Of a DNA stretch of 64,000 nt, positions 8,842 to 18,008 are shown piece by piece. The stretch is taken from the NCBI RefSeq assembly GCF_002116635.1, contig NZ_LQPW01000031.1, positions 1 to 64,000 on the forward strand, written 5' to 3'. The notes under the pieces were generated by a model. That model did no database searches. It had not been told where the DNA came from and saw nothing but the letters and a program-made list of their open reading frames with translations. Source of the DNA: Mycobacterium szulgai. Lineage in GTDB: Bacteria; Actinomycetota; Actinomycetes; Mycobacteriales; Mycobacteriaceae. Each line of letters begins with the position of its first letter. Within the stretch, counting starts at the first letter, position 1. The translations under genes and the position numbers were made by a program.

Positions 8842-10329
8842 TCAGTCCGACCGGATCGGCAATGGGATGCCGTCCTCGGTCTCGCTGAGCTCACGTTCGC
8901 TCGGCGGGAAGAAGTTCGACTTCGGGATGCTGGCGCCGGTCCCCGTAGTGCCGCCGGTGCCGCCCGGCGCGATTCCCGCCTCACGCGGTGCGGCGGTGTT
9001 GCGTAGACCCGAGTCGCCGCTACCCGAGTTGTAGAAACCGCTGTAGCCGCTGGCGCTGGAGCGCAGGCCCGAGTTGGCAGCCGAGCCGCCGGTTGCACTG
9101 GCGGGAGCAGCAGCGCCGTTGGCGTGAGAGGACTCGAGACCGCTCACCGGCCCAGCCGCCGCAGGTGCCGCGGCCGGGGCCGCGGCAGCGCTGGTCATGC
9201 CGGAGTTCAAGGCGGTAGCCACGCCGGGGTGCAGGCTGCCCGTATTCGCCAGCGCCGAGTTGAGTAGACCTGAGCCCAGTGCCGCCGTCCCCAGGCCGCC
9301 CGTGGCGTTGGCCAGGCCCGCATCCGGGCTGACACTGCTGCCGTCCACTCCGGAATGCAGTGAGCCGGTGGTCATGCCGCTGCCAGTGCCCAGGCTCGCG
9401 CCGATGGATCCCGAGTTTCCCAGACCATTGTTGAGCGAGCCGGAATTGCCGATACCGGTGTTGCCGCTGCCGGAATTGAATAGGCCGGTATTGCCCGTAC
9501 CGGAATTTCCGAAGCCGACATTGCCGCTGCCTGAGTTGAAGCCGCCGAAGCCGACCGCGTGGTCGCCGGTGAGCCCGAACCCAAGGGCCCAGCTGCCGGT
9601 ATTGCCGAAGCCGACGTTGCCGCTACCCAGGTTGCCCATGCCCAGGTTGAAGTTGCCGGTGTTGCCGCTGCCCATATTGCGGTTACCGGTGTTGCCGCTG
9701 CCCCAGTTGTTGTTACCGATGTTGTTGTTGCCGATGTTTCCGCTGCCGGTGTTGTTGAAGCCCAAGTTGAAGCCGTTTTTGCTGATGTCGATGCCGAGGT
9801 TGCGCAGCACCTGCTGCCAGGGCGCCAGTTGTGCCGCCGCCGACGATGCATCGAAGTGATAAGCCGCCATCGCCGCGACATCCAGCGCCCACATCTGCTC
9901 GTATGCGGCCTCGATGTCCATGATTGCGGGAGTGTTGAAGCCCAGCCAGTTCGTGGCCGCCAACACCTGCATCAACCCGCGGTTGGCCGCGACAACCGCC
10001 GGCTGCACGGTGGCCATCAGCGCCGCTTCGAACGCGGAGGCGATGGCCGTCGCCTGTGCAGCCGCTTGTTCCGCTTGTGCTGCCGCCGCACTCAGCCACG
10101 TCATGTACTGCGTCGCGACGGCCATCATTGCCTGCGACGCAGGACCCAGCCACGACCCGCTGGTCATGTCTGCCGTCACGGAGCCGAACGACTCCACTGA
10201 CGACAGCAAATCCGCGGCGAGGCCGTTCCAAGCCTCGGCCGCGGCAAGCAGCGGTCCCGACCCGGGACCGGCGAACATCAGTGCCGAATTGATCTCTGGC
10301 GGCAACCACGCGAAATGCGGGTTTGTCAC
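8842..10329 (-). CDS. PPE10: PPE family protein, MPTR subfamily (PPE10-like)
   Basis: 495 residues. The first 180 form a PPE domain ([31 protein letters not shown] with the helical WxG-type turn). From about residue 190 to 320 the protein is made of MPTR repeats (GxGNxGxxNxG units: [14 protein letters not shown] and following), then a Ser/Gly/Ala-rich tail ending IPLPIRSD. In M. tuberculosis the gene at this position, PPE10, is an ESX-5 substrate linked to capsule integrity; the same export is inferred here. No PE partner is adjacent. The gene length is close to the 487 residues I recall for PPE10. The repeats make it a likely recombination target. Confidence 0.88.
   Translation of the reverse strand: MTNPHFAWLPPEINSALMFAGPGSGPLLAAAEAWNGLAADLLSSVESFGSVTADMTSGSWLGPASQAMMAVATQYMTWLSAAAAQAEQAAAQATAIASAFEAALMATVQPAVVAANRGLMQVLAATNWLGFNTPAIMDIEAAYEQMWALDVAAMAAYHFDASSAAAQLAPWQQVLRNLGIDISKNGFNLGFNNTGSGNIGNNNIGNNNWGSGNTGNRNMGSGNTGNFNLGMGNLGSGNVGFGNTGSWALGFGLTGDHAVGFGGFNSGSGNVGFGNSGTGNTGLFNSGSGNTGIGNSGSLNNGLGNSGSIGASLGTGSGMTTGSLHSGVDGSSVSPDAGLANATGGLGTAALGSGLLNSALANTGSLHPGVATALNSGMTSAAAAPAAAPAAAGPVSGLESSHANGAAAPASATGGSAANSGLRSSASGYSGFYNSGSGDSGLRNTAAPREAGIAPGGTGGTTGTGASIPKSNFFPPSERELSETEDGIPLPIRSD
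9420..9770 (-). repeat. MPTR pentapeptide-type repeats inside PPE10
   Basis: About 350 bases of degenerate 15-bp units coding N/S-x-G-x-G-N; on the plus strand the unit reads about ttgccgctgccggag. Confidence 0.75.
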
Positions 10330-10409
10330 CTACTCAAACTACCTGGCAGCGATCATTGCCGTGGGCATATCGGGATAATCGCGAGAGGGCGTTCAGCAAC
10401 TCCCCAGTA

Positions 10410-12137
10410 TCAGGTGCAAACGGGGGCAGACTGGCGACCGCGTACCAGTTTGCCAGGGCGAGCCTCAGTAGGAACACCGTTCTCAGCTATCACTTCACCC
10501 GACACCACGGTCGCGACGTAACCCTCGGCTGTCTGGTCCAGCCGGCGCCCGCCGGCGGGCAGGTCGTAGGTGATCACCGGCTTGTGCAGGCGCAGCGCGG
10601 CGTGGTCGATGACGTTGAGGTCGGCCTTATAGCCGACGGCGATGCGTCCCCGGTCGCCCAGGCCGGCGACGCGCGCCGGCACCGACGTCAGTTCGCGGAC
10701 CGCCTCGCTGACGGTGAACCGTCCCGATGCACGATCGCGGGCCCAGTGCGCCAGGAAGTACGTGGAGTAGCTGGCGTCGCAGATCATGCCGTAGTGGGCG
10801 CCGCCGTCGCCGAGCCCGAGCACCACATCGTCGCGATGCAGCAATTTGCCGACGGTGTCCAGCGAGTTGTTCTCCAGGTTGCTCGTCGCCACCAACAGCA
10901 TCGCGCGGCCGTCGTCGTCGAGTAGCCGGTCGTAGGCCTCCTCCATCGGGTTCACCCCGCGCGCGCGAGCCCGTGCTCCGATGCTGTCGGAGGGATTGGG
11001 TTCGTAGTCGGGGTTGTCGCCCAGCGGGAAAATCCAGTCCCACATCTGCGCCACGTACAAGATCGGGTGGCCCTGCCCGGGCTTGTCGGCCAGAATGCGG
11101 GCACGGACTTCGGGCTTGCGCATTTCGGCGACGCGTTCGGACAGCGGCAGGTGCGCGATCTCGCGGTAGCTCGGATACAGCACGAACGGGTTGGCGGTGA
11201 GCTGCAGCCCGATGATCAGACCGATCGGACGCGGCAGCAGCTGTGCGCTGACGTCGCCGCCTGCGGCGTTCGCCTTTTCGATCATGGTGATGGCATCCGG
11301 CCACGTCGGGTCTCCGGCGTTGGCGACCACCAACGTGAAGGTGACGGGCAGCCCGACGTCCTCGGCGACGTCGAACACCGTCTGCAGCACCGGCTGGTAG
11401 CCGCCGGCCGGAATGTCGGGTACGAACTGCAGTAGCCCGCCGCCGCCGTCGACGACACCGCGGGCGATCTCCTCGATCTCTTCCCGCGCCGCGTCGTAGC
11501 TGGGGATCGGTGAACCGCTTTCGGTCTTGTGGATCGTCAGTCGCGACGATGCGAAGCCCAGCGCCCCGATCTCCATCGCTTCCTTGGCCAGCGCCCGCAT
11601 CTTCGCCAGGTCCTCGGCGGTGGCCGGCTCGCGGTCGGCGCCGCGCTGACCCATCACGTACACCCGCAACGGAGAGTGCGGCAGATAGGCCGCCACATCG
11701 ATATCGCGCCGGCCGGCTTCCAGGGCGTCCAGATACTCCGGAAACGTCTCCCACGTCCACGGCAGGCCATCGGTCATGACGACACCGGGAATGTCCTCCA
11801 CGCCGGCCATCACGTCGACGAGCACGTCGTGGTCCTCGGAGCGGCACGGCGCGAAGCCCACCCCGCAGTTGCCCATCACCACTGTCGTCACGCCGTGCGC
11901 CGACGACGGCGTCAGCCGGTCCGACCAGATGGCCTGGCCGTCGTAGTGGGTGTGCAGGTCGACGAAGCCCGGGGTGACCAGCAGGCCGCTGGCATCGATC
12001 TCACGCGAGGCGGTGGCACCGTTCACCGTCCCCACTGCGACTATGACGCCATCCTGTACCGCAACGTCACCCACATACGGCTCACCTCCCAGCCCGTCCA
12101 CGATGGTGCCGTTGCGGATGAGGAGGTCGTAGCTCAT
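10410..12137 (-). CDS. N-acyl-D-amino-acid deacylase family amidohydrolase
   Basis: 575 residues of the amidohydrolase_3 / D-aminoacylase group: a small beta domain with DLLIRNGTIVDG at the N-terminus, metal His pair in FVDLHTHYDGQ (near residue 63), VVMGNCGVGFAPCR (the Cys/His-containing loop characteristic of D-aminoacylases), GLGDGGAHYGMICDAS with a metal Asp/His late in the barrel, and the closing GRIAVGYKADLNVID strand. Members hydrolyse N-acyl-D-amino acids or related cyclic amides; the true substrate is unknown. It is not in the M. tuberculosis order I remember. It is divergent from the following VOC gene with only 17 bases between starts. Confidence 0.85.
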   Translation of the reverse strand: MSYDLLIRNGTIVDGLGGEPYVGDVAVQDGVIVAVGTVNGATASREIDASGLLVTPGFVDLHTHYDGQAIWSDRLTPSSAHGVTTVVMGNCGVGFAPCRSEDHDVLVDVMAGVEDIPGVVMTDGLPWTWETFPEYLDALEAGRRDIDVAAYLPHSPLRVYVMGQRGADREPATAEDLAKMRALAKEAMEIGALGFASSRLTIHKTESGSPIPSYDAAREEIEEIARGVVDGGGGLLQFVPDIPAGGYQPVLQTVFDVAEDVGLPVTFTLVVANAGDPTWPDAITMIEKANAAGGDVSAQLLPRPIGLIIGLQLTANPFVLYPSYREIAHLPLSERVAEMRKPEVRARILADKPGQGHPILYVAQMWDWIFPLGDNPDYEPNPSDSIGARARARGVNPMEEAYDRLLDDDGRAMLLVATSNLENNSLDTVGKLLHRDDVVLGLGDGGAHYGMICDASYSTYFLAHWARDRASGRFTVSEAVRELTSVPARVAGLGDRGRIAVGYKADLNVIDHAALRLHKPVITYDLPAGGRRLDQTAEGYVATVVSGEVIAENGVPTEARPGKLVRGRQSAPVCT

Positions 12138-12154
12138 CCAACTAATCTACGACC

Positions 12155-12526
12155 GTGATCGATCACCTAGGAATCAACTGCGCCGACTATCCGAAATCGC
12201 AAGAGTTCTACGACTCAGTGCTGGCCGTGCTGGGCTATTCGCGGCAAATGGATTTCGGAGTCGCGATCGGTTACGGCCACGACGGCAAGCCGTCATTCTG
12301 GATCGCCGAGGGCTCGACCATGGGCCCAAATCGAGAGACCCATATCGCATTTCAAGCCGCCGACGAGGCCGCGGTGCGCGCGTTCCACGAAGCGGCAGTG
12401 CGCGTGGGTGCCGAGTCGCTGCATGCACCACGGCTGTGGCCGGAATACCACCCGGGCTACTTCGGCGCATTTGTGCGCGACCCCGATGGCAACAACGTCG
12501 AAGCGGTCTGGCACGGCGGTCCGTAG
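12155..12526 (+). CDS. VOC (glyoxalase/bleomycin-resistance) family protein
   Basis: 123 residues from GTG 12155, one vicinal-oxygen-chelate domain: DHLGINCADYPKSQEFYDSVLAVLGY at the start (metal His3-type position), THIAFQAADEAAVRAFHEAA in the middle and FVRDPDGNNVEAVWHG at the end (metal Glu). This is the common small lactoylglutathione-lyase-like architecture. Function is not predictable. It is followed 10 bases later by the DinB-like gene. Confidence 0.82.
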   Translation: MIDHLGINCADYPKSQEFYDSVLAVLGYSRQMDFGVAIGYGHDGKPSFWIAEGSTMGPNRETHIAFQAADEAAVRAFHEAAVRVGAESLHAPRLWPEYHPGYFGAFVRDPDGNNVEAVWHGGP

Positions 12527-12536
12527 TGTCGCTGGT

Positions 12537-13052
12537 ATGGCTAGCACCGACCGCGCCGCGCAGGAACTGCTCCGGGACGCGTTCACCCGATTGATCGAAC
12601 ACGCCGAAGAACTGACCGACGGTCTTACCGACGACATCGCCGACTACCGGCCGACTCCGAGCGCCAACAGCATCGCGTGGTTGCTCTGGCACAGTGCCCG
12701 GGTCCAGGACATCCAGGTGGCCCATCTGGCCGGAGTCGAGGAGCTGTGGACCCGCGACGGCTGGGTCGATCGCTTCGGTCTGGACCTGCCACGCAACGAC
12801 ACCGGCTACGGCCACGGTGCCGAAGAGGTGGCTAAGGTGCGAGCCCCCGCCGATCTGCTGTCCGGCTACTACCACGCCGTGCACGGGCTCACCCTGGAAT
12901 ACGTGGGCACCGTGACCGCCGACGAACTGGCGCGCGTCGTGGACACCAACTGGGATCCGCCGGTCACCGCCAGCGCGCGACTGGTCAGCATCATCGACGA
13001 CTGTGCGCAACACCTCGGCCAGGCGGCCTACCTGCGGGGGATAGCCCAGTAA
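12537..13052 (+). CDS. DinB/DUF664-like protein (Rv0443-type)
   Basis: 171 residues from ATG 12537 (MASTDRAAQELLRDAF), equal in length to M. tuberculosis Rv0443 as I remember it. The helical layout with NSIAWLLWHSARVQDIQVAHLAG near residue 43 and IDDCAQHLGQAAYLRG near the end gives three His at the positions used for metal binding in DinB/DUF664/YfiT four-helix proteins. Such proteins include mycothiol-dependent isomerases and thiol transferases in actinobacteria, but this one's substrate is unknown. Confidence 0.8.
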   Translation: MASTDRAAQELLRDAFTRLIEHAEELTDGLTDDIADYRPTPSANSIAWLLWHSARVQDIQVAHLAGVEELWTRDGWVDRFGLDLPRNDTGYGHGAEEVAKVRAPADLLSGYYHAVHGLTLEYVGTVTADELARVVDTNWDPPVTASARLVSIIDDCAQHLGQAAYLRGIAQ

Positions 13053-13061
13053 GTTCTAAGC

Positions 13062-13928
13062 GTGCGATTCCTGCTTGCGGCGGTGTGCTGGCTGCTCGCC
13101 ACGGCTGCGCTGGCGATCGCGATTCCTGCGCTGTGGGCGCAGCGCAACATCGTCGACGAGGACGGCTACGCCGCGCTGGCCCAGCGTGCGGCCGGCGACA
13201 CCGCGCTGCAGTCGGCGATGGCCTCAGAACTCACCACCCGGGCCATGGCACTCATCGCCGAGCACGGCGGCGGGCGCTATGCCGTGGACGGTTCGGTGGT
13301 GCACGCCGCCGCGACTGCCTTCACCGCCAGCTCGTCGTTCCCGCCGCTGTTCGCCCAAGTGAACCGGGCGGCGCACCGGTGGCTGTTCAGCGATCCGCTG
13401 CCCAACGGTGAGCAATGGGCGGTCGACGTCGCCCCGATGCTCAAGGACAGCTCGTTTCGGCAAATCTTGAGCAGCCACAACGTGAAGGTGCCGGACACGC
13501 TGAAGGTCCCTCTGACGGTCACCGCGGTCTCCGGGGCGTCCGGGCCGCAATCGATTCGGCAAGGACAGCTGCACCGGCTCGCGGTGTGGGGGCCCTGGGT
13601 GAGTTTCGGGGCGGCCGCACTCAGCGGCGTCTTCGGGCTGCTGACCCTGCTCGCCGCACGCCGCCGCGGCAAGGCGATGACCAGCCTCGGGGTCGGCGCG
13701 CTACTGGTCGGTGCGGCCGGATGGGCCGTGATCGAGGCCGGCGGGGGCTATGTAAACGAGGCGCTGAATCGGACCACCGGTGACATCCGCCGGATCGCCG
13801 ACGCGATGTTCGGCCATGCCGAGGGCAGCTTGCATCTGTGGCTGAACGTGACGCTGCTCGCCGGGGTGGCGCTGGTCGCACTGGGTGTGCTGCTCGCCGT
13901 ACTGGGCGGCTTGTTCAAGCGGTCCTAG
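13062..13928 (+). CDS. Conserved membrane protein, unknown function
   Basis: 288 residues from GTG 13062, ten bases after the DinB-like stop. An N-terminal membrane anchor or signal (residues 4-25) is followed by about 145 extracytoplasmic residues, then three hydrophobic segments near 172-195, 203-222 and 258-284. I do not recognise the family. It looks like an anchored extracytoplasmic domain with a membrane C-terminus. It is convergent with rskA, whose stop is 10 bases away. Confidence 0.7.
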   Translation: MRFLLAAVCWLLATAALAIAIPALWAQRNIVDEDGYAALAQRAAGDTALQSAMASELTTRAMALIAEHGGGRYAVDGSVVHAAATAFTASSSFPPLFAQVNRAAHRWLFSDPLPNGEQWAVDVAPMLKDSSFRQILSSHNVKVPDTLKVPLTVTAVSGASGPQSIRQGQLHRLAVWGPWVSFGAAALSGVFGLLTLLAARRRGKAMTSLGVGALLVGAAGWAVIEAGGGYVNEALNRTTGDIRRIADAMFGHAEGSLHLWLNVTLLAGVALVALGVLLAVLGGLFKRS

Positions 13929-13937
13929 CGAGGCCGG

Positions 13938-14642
13938 TTATTTGAGCGGCAACTCGGCCAGTATCGGACTGGTCGGCTGCACCGATCCGGTGCCGGGTTC
14001 GACGGTGAACGCCAATGCCGTTGAGCCGCCGAGGTTGTCCAGCATCGCCTTGGTCGACGGCGTCACCGCCGCGGTGCCCATCGTGCCGGCCGACGTCGCG
14101 CCGTCGGCTCCGATCAACCACATCTGATAGACGGTGCCGGGTGAGGGTGGGGGCACATTGTTCATCACCAGCATTCCGGCATTGCGGTCACGGGAGAACA
14201 TCACCGTGGCCGTGCCGCCGCCCAGCGGACGGGAGACCGTTTGCACATCCGGTGCCGCAAGGATCTGCTCGGCGACCGTCGGCGTTGGCGCCGGCCGGGT
14301 GAAGACCCCGACACCGAAGGCGGCCAGACCCACCACGATCGCCGCCGCTGCCGCGAAAAATGCGGTGCGCCAACGTGCTTGGCCTTGAGCGGCCGACTTG
14401 TCGGCCGCTGTGGCGGCCAGGATTTCGGCCCGCAGATGTTCTGGTGGTTCCGCGAGCGTTGCGGCCGAGAGCACGGCCATGGTCTCGCGGACGGCGCGAA
14501 CTTCGTCGTTGAACGCAGCCGCGATCGGCGGCGAGGCGGCCGCCACCCGCCGGCCTATCTCGGCTCGTTCTTCATCCGATACGGCGTCCAGCGCATACGG
14601 GGCCGCCAGCTCGAGCAGTTCGAAGTCGGTCGGGTCGGTCAT
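13938..14642 (-). CDS. rskA: Anti-sigma-K factor RskA
   Basis: Membrane anti-sigma factor that holds SigK inactive and is degraded by regulated proteolysis. 234 residues from ATG 14642, overlapping the sigK stop by 4 bases. The cytosolic N-terminus ([20 protein letters not shown]) is the sigma-binding ASD-like part, one membrane helix spans about residues 91-113 ([20 protein letters not shown]), and the outside C-terminal domain contains the [17 protein letters not shown] motif of the RskA family. The pairing and position match M. tuberculosis Rv0444c. Confidence 0.95.
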   Translation of the reverse strand: MTDPTDFELLELAAPYALDAVSDEERAEIGRRVAAASPPIAAAFNDEVRAVRETMAVLSAATLAEPPEHLRAEILAATAADKSAAQGQARWRTAFFAAAAAIVVGLAAFGVGVFTRPAPTPTVAEQILAAPDVQTVSRPLGGGTATVMFSRDRNAGMLVMNNVPPPSPGTVYQMWLIGADGATSAGTMGTAAVTPSTKAMLDNLGGSTALAFTVEPGTGSVQPTSPILAELPLK

Positions 14643-15202
14643 GACACGTCCAGACAGTTGCGCAGGCCACGCAGGCCATCGCGGATGCGTGACTTGATGG
14701 TCGAGAGGTTGGTGGCCAACCGCTGCGACACCTCGACATACGTCAGTCCGCCGTAGTAGGCCAGCTCGACGCACTCCCGTTGGGCATCGGTCAGGCCCTG
14801 CAGGCAGTCAGCCACCCGGCGCCGCTCGTCACCGGCGATCGCCGACTCGGCGACGACATCACTGTCGGGTACGACATTGGCCACGCCATAGCGCGATTCC
14901 CGCTGACTGCCGGCTTGCTCGCTGCGGACCCGGTCGACGGCGCGCCGGTGGGCCATGGTCAGCAGCCAGGCCAGCGCCGAGCCCTTGGTGGAGTCGAATT
15001 GCGACGCGCCTCGCCACACCTCGAGGTAGATCTCCTGGGTGGTCTCTTCGCTGTAGCCGGTATCACGTAACACCCTGGTCACCAGTCCGTACACCCGGGT
15101 TTTCGTCTGGTCGTAGAACACCGCGAATGCGGCAGCGTCGCCCCGGGCGACCCGGCGCAGCAAGGCGTCCAGGTCGCTGCTCAGCTGCGGCGGTCCGGTC
15201 AT
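14639..15202 (-). CDS. sigK: ECF RNA polymerase sigma factor SigK
   Basis: 187 residues, the family length. Region 2 is [20 protein letters not shown] to [18 protein letters not shown] (residues 25-95), and region 4 is [40 protein letters not shown] (about 138-177), whose helix-turn-helix reads the -35 box. In M. tuberculosis SigK drives mpt70/mpt83 and its own locus. It overlaps rskA, which controls its activity after translation. Confidence 0.96.
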   Translation of the reverse strand: MTGPPQLSSDLDALLRRVARGDAAAFAVFYDQTKTRVYGLVTRVLRDTGYSEETTQEIYLEVWRGASQFDSTKGSALAWLLTMAHRRAVDRVRSEQAGSQRESRYGVANVVPDSDVVAESAIAGDERRRVADCLQGLTDAQRECVELAYYGGLTYVEVSQRLATNLSTIKSRIRDGLRGLRNCLDVS

Positions 15203-15250
15203 CGATCGGTAGCCTAGCGCCAGCCGGGGCCAAAACCGATAAGCCGGTAT

Positions 15251-16042
15251 TCACCGTCGTGCCGATCGGGGTGGGCGCGGTATGAAATATGCTGTCCGAT
15301 TTTGGTATTCGGAAAATCCGGGGCGGCCCTTCATGTACTTCTCGGTGAGCCGCGCCCCGCTCACATCCACCAGGAAATACGTCATCAACAACGGCGAGAC
15401 GACCGTAATCAGCGGTACCCAGCCGTTGATGGTGATCAGCCAGAGCCCCCACCAGACACAGGCGTCGCCGAAGTAGTTGGGATGGCGCGTCCAGGCCCAC
15501 AGCCCGCGGTCCATGATCACGCCGCGATTGGCGGGGTCGGCCTTGAATTTCCGCAGCTGCCGGTCGCCTACCGCTTCGAAGACGACGCCGATCAGCCACA
15601 CGCACACCCCCACGCCCAGTACCGGCCACAACGGCTTGGGCGTCGGCCCGCCGACCGCGGACAGCTGCAGCGGGAAGGAGATGAACAGCGTCAAGAAGCC
15701 CTGCAACACGAACACCTTGCGCACCACCTGGCCCACCGAGGCGCCGCGCAGCAGGTCGACGTAACGCGGATCTTCACCCTTGCCCGCACTCTTGCGGTAC
15801 ATGTGCCAGCTCAGCCGGCAACCCCAAATGGTCACCAGCGCCAGCAACAGCCATCGGCGCGCCGGATCCCCATGCCCGATCACGGCGGCGACGGCGGCCA
15901 CCGCGATAAACCCGATGCCCCAAGCGGTGTCGACGACGTTGTAGCGGCCGATCCTTCGGCCGATCAGGAAGGTGACCGAATGCACCACCGTCAGCGCCAG
16001 AGCCGAGGCGCCGGTTACCGCCAAGATGCCGGTCTCGGTCAT
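15251..16042 (-). CDS. DUF1295 / steroid-reductase-like membrane protein (Rv0446c-type)
   Basis: 263 residues with about six membrane helices starting MTETGILAVTGASALALTVVHSVTF. The conserved block MDRGLWAWTRHPNYFGDACVWWG near residue 190 is the DUF1295 and 3-oxo-5-alpha-steroid 4-dehydrogenase-like C-terminal signature, which in homologues binds NADPH. The ATG overlaps the ufaA1 stop (ATGA), placing it in the sigK-linked lipid-modifying set. A lipid or fatty-acyl reductase role is inferred only. Confidence 0.85.
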   Translation of the reverse strand: MTETGILAVTGASALALTVVHSVTFLIGRRIGRYNVVDTAWGIGFIAVAAVAAVIGHGDPARRWLLLALVTIWGCRLSWHMYRKSAGKGEDPRYVDLLRGASVGQVVRKVFVLQGFLTLFISFPLQLSAVGGPTPKPLWPVLGVGVCVWLIGVVFEAVGDRQLRKFKADPANRGVIMDRGLWAWTRHPNYFGDACVWWGLWLITINGWVPLITVVSPLLMTYFLVDVSGARLTEKYMKGRPGFSEYQNRTAYFIPRPPRSARR

Positions 16043-17301
16043 GGCGTGCCGTCCCGTTCGAACGTCCACTGGTAGACGTCCAGATAACCCGACCGGAATC
16101 CGGCCTCCGAGTACGCCAGATACAGCTCCCACATGCGTCCGAACACCTCGTCGAAACCCAACTGCGCCAATCGATCTCGCCGCTGCAAGAATCGCTGCCG
16201 CCACAGCCGCAGGGTTTCGGCGTAATGCGGTCGCAGCGAGGCCGTGTCGACCGTGCGCAACCCGGTGTGGCGCTCGGTGATACCGACGATGGCCTCGGTG
16301 GACGGTAGCAGTCCGCCGGGGAAGATGTACTTCTGTATCCAGGTGTGGGTGTTGCGGGTGGCCAGCATCCGCTCGTGCGGCATGGTGATCGCCTGGATCG
16401 CGACCCGTCCACCGGGCCGCACGAGTTGTTCCAAGGCGGCGAAATACGTGGGCCACGAACGGTATCCGACCGCCTCCACCATTTCGACCGAGACCACGCA
16501 GTCGTAGCTGCCCCGCACATCGCGGTAGTCGCACAGCTCGATCTCAACCAGGTGAGACAGGTCCGCAAGAGCGACCCGCTGCTGCGCCAGCCGCTGCTGT
16601 TCGACCGACAAGGTCACCGAGCGGATGTGGGCCCCACGGGCGGCCGCCCGGATGCACAACTCGCCCCAGCCGGTGCCGATCTCGAGGACCCGGCTGCCGC
16701 GTTGCACCCCGGCCATGTCCAGCAGCCGGTCGATCTTGCGATGCTGGGCCGCCGCGAGGTCGGACCACGATGCCGGCAGTTGGGTGAACAGCGCACTGGA
16801 ATAGGTCATGGTCTCGTCGAGGAACTCGGCGAATAACTCATTCGACAGGTCGTAGTGCTCGGCGACGTTGCGGCGGGCCTGATCCCGGCTGGGGTCTCGC
16901 CACGTCGGCTGAAAGGCCGGCGCGAGCGGGCGCAGCCAGTGCAGCCCGCGCGGAACCAGGTCGGCCACCGATTCGGCCAGCACGGTCAGCACCGCGGTGA
17001 GTTCGGTCGACGACCATTCGCCGGCCATGTAGGACTCGCCGAAGCCGATCAGGCCGTGGCGTCCGATCCGCCGGGCCATCGCGTCGGGCTGATGAATCCT
17101 CAGGGTGGGCAGGGTCGGGTCGGCGGCACCGACCACCATGCCATCGGGGTAGACCAGCCGCAGCGGCAGGCGGGCGGCCGCGCGGCGCAGCAGCCGGTCG
17201 ACAATGCCCGCCGACAGCGTCGCCACAGGCCCGGAGGGCACCTGCGCGACCGCCGGCCAGCGCTGGTAATCAATTGCGGTGCAAGTAGTTTGGACACTCA
17301 T
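16039..17301 (-). CDS. ufaA1: Cyclopropane-fatty-acyl-phospholipid synthase-like methyltransferase UfaA1
   Basis: 420 residues from ATG 17301, overlapping the preceding gene's stop by 4 bases. The N-terminal 120 residues are the CFA-synthase lipid-binding part. The catalytic domain has SAM motif I VLEIGTGWGELCIRAAARG near residue 195, YDLSNELFAEFLDETMTYSSALF before it, EMVEAVGYRSWP and IQKYIFPGGLLPS after it. In mycobacteria UfaA1 methylates oleate-type phospholipid acyl chains towards tuberculostearic acid together with its neighbouring oxidoreductase; which step this copy does is inferred. The longer in-frame extension to 18174 is antisense-like noise over the adjacent genes. Confidence 0.92.
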   Translation of the reverse strand: MSVQTTCTAIDYQRWPAVAQVPSGPVATLSAGIVDRLLRRAAARLPLRLVYPDGMVVGAADPTLPTLRIHQPDAMARRIGRHGLIGFGESYMAGEWSSTELTAVLTVLAESVADLVPRGLHWLRPLAPAFQPTWRDPSRDQARRNVAEHYDLSNELFAEFLDETMTYSSALFTQLPASWSDLAAAQHRKIDRLLDMAGVQRGSRVLEIGTGWGELCIRAAARGAHIRSVTLSVEQQRLAQQRVALADLSHLVEIELCDYRDVRGSYDCVVSVEMVEAVGYRSWPTYFAALEQLVRPGGRVAIQAITMPHERMLATRNTHTWIQKYIFPGGLLPSTEAIVGITERHTGLRTVDTASLRPHYAETLRLWRQRFLQRRDRLAQLGFDEVFGRMWELYLAYSEAGFRSGYLDVYQWTFERDGTP

Positions 17302-18008
17302 CGCGGTACCACCGGAACTCCACGCAGCCATAATCTGATCCCCTGTATCCGAATGCGAGTGGCCACCAGCAACGGCTCCAGCGGCGCAATGATCTGCATC
17401 AGCACAACGTGTTTCACGCTCGCCGGTCGCCGCGTCCCGCGCAGGGTCGCTGTGAAGGCCAGTCGCTGCTCGCGGTGCAGCGACACCGCAATGTCGACGT
17501 CGTGGTCGGGTTGCGGTGCCAACACCAGGTAATGGCCGTCCACCGGATTGAAGGGCGAGACGTAGAACTCTTTGTTGACCGATACGGGCGCATCGGCCGG
17601 CGGCAGCAGGTAAGCATGGCGCTCGCCGTAGGTGTTGTGCACCTCGGCTATCACGTGGCGCACGCTGCCGTCGCGGTCGTGGCACCAGAACACGCTGATC
17701 GGGTTGAACACGTAGCCCAAGACGCGGGCCTGCAACAGCGCGGTGATGCGCCCGTTGGGCACGGCCACATCGCGATCGGCGAAGAACGCTTCCAGCCGGT
17801 CGCGCAGCGAGCCGTGTGAGCCCGGCGCGAAGTGGTCGTCGGCGTGGAACCGCGCGAACGCTCGCAGCCACCAGGGCAGCCGCGGCAGCTCGTCGACGTC
17901 GACATACCAGCTGTAGCCGCGGTACTCGAACGCGTGGTGCACCGGGACCTGACGGGCATGGCTGATGGTGGTGCGATAGATCGCCGGAGTGCGAGCTTGG
18001 GTCAGCAC
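17298..18008 (-). CDS. DUF1365 protein (Rv0448c-type)
   Basis: 236 residues from GTG 18008. DUF1365 members are almost always encoded between a flavin amine-oxidase-like protein and a CFA-synthase-like enzyme, as here. The conserved segments are HAFEYRGYSWYVDVDEL near 25, GYVFNPISVFWCHD near 97 and HNTYGERHAYLL near 122. The biochemical role is unresolved. It overlaps rv0449c by 7 bases and ufaA1 by 4 bases, so the three are translated as a unit. Confidence 0.88.
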   Translation of the reverse strand: MLTQARTPAIYRTTISHARQVPVHHAFEYRGYSWYVDVDELPRLPWWLRAFARFHADDHFAPGSHGSLRDRLEAFFADRDVAVPNGRITALLQARVLGYVFNPISVFWCHDRDGSVRHVIAEVHNTYGERHAYLLPPADAPVSVNKEFYVSPFNPVDGHYLVLAPQPDHDVDIAVSLHREQRLAFTATLRGTRRPASVKHVVLMQIIAPLEPLLVATRIRIQGIRLWLRGVPVVPR

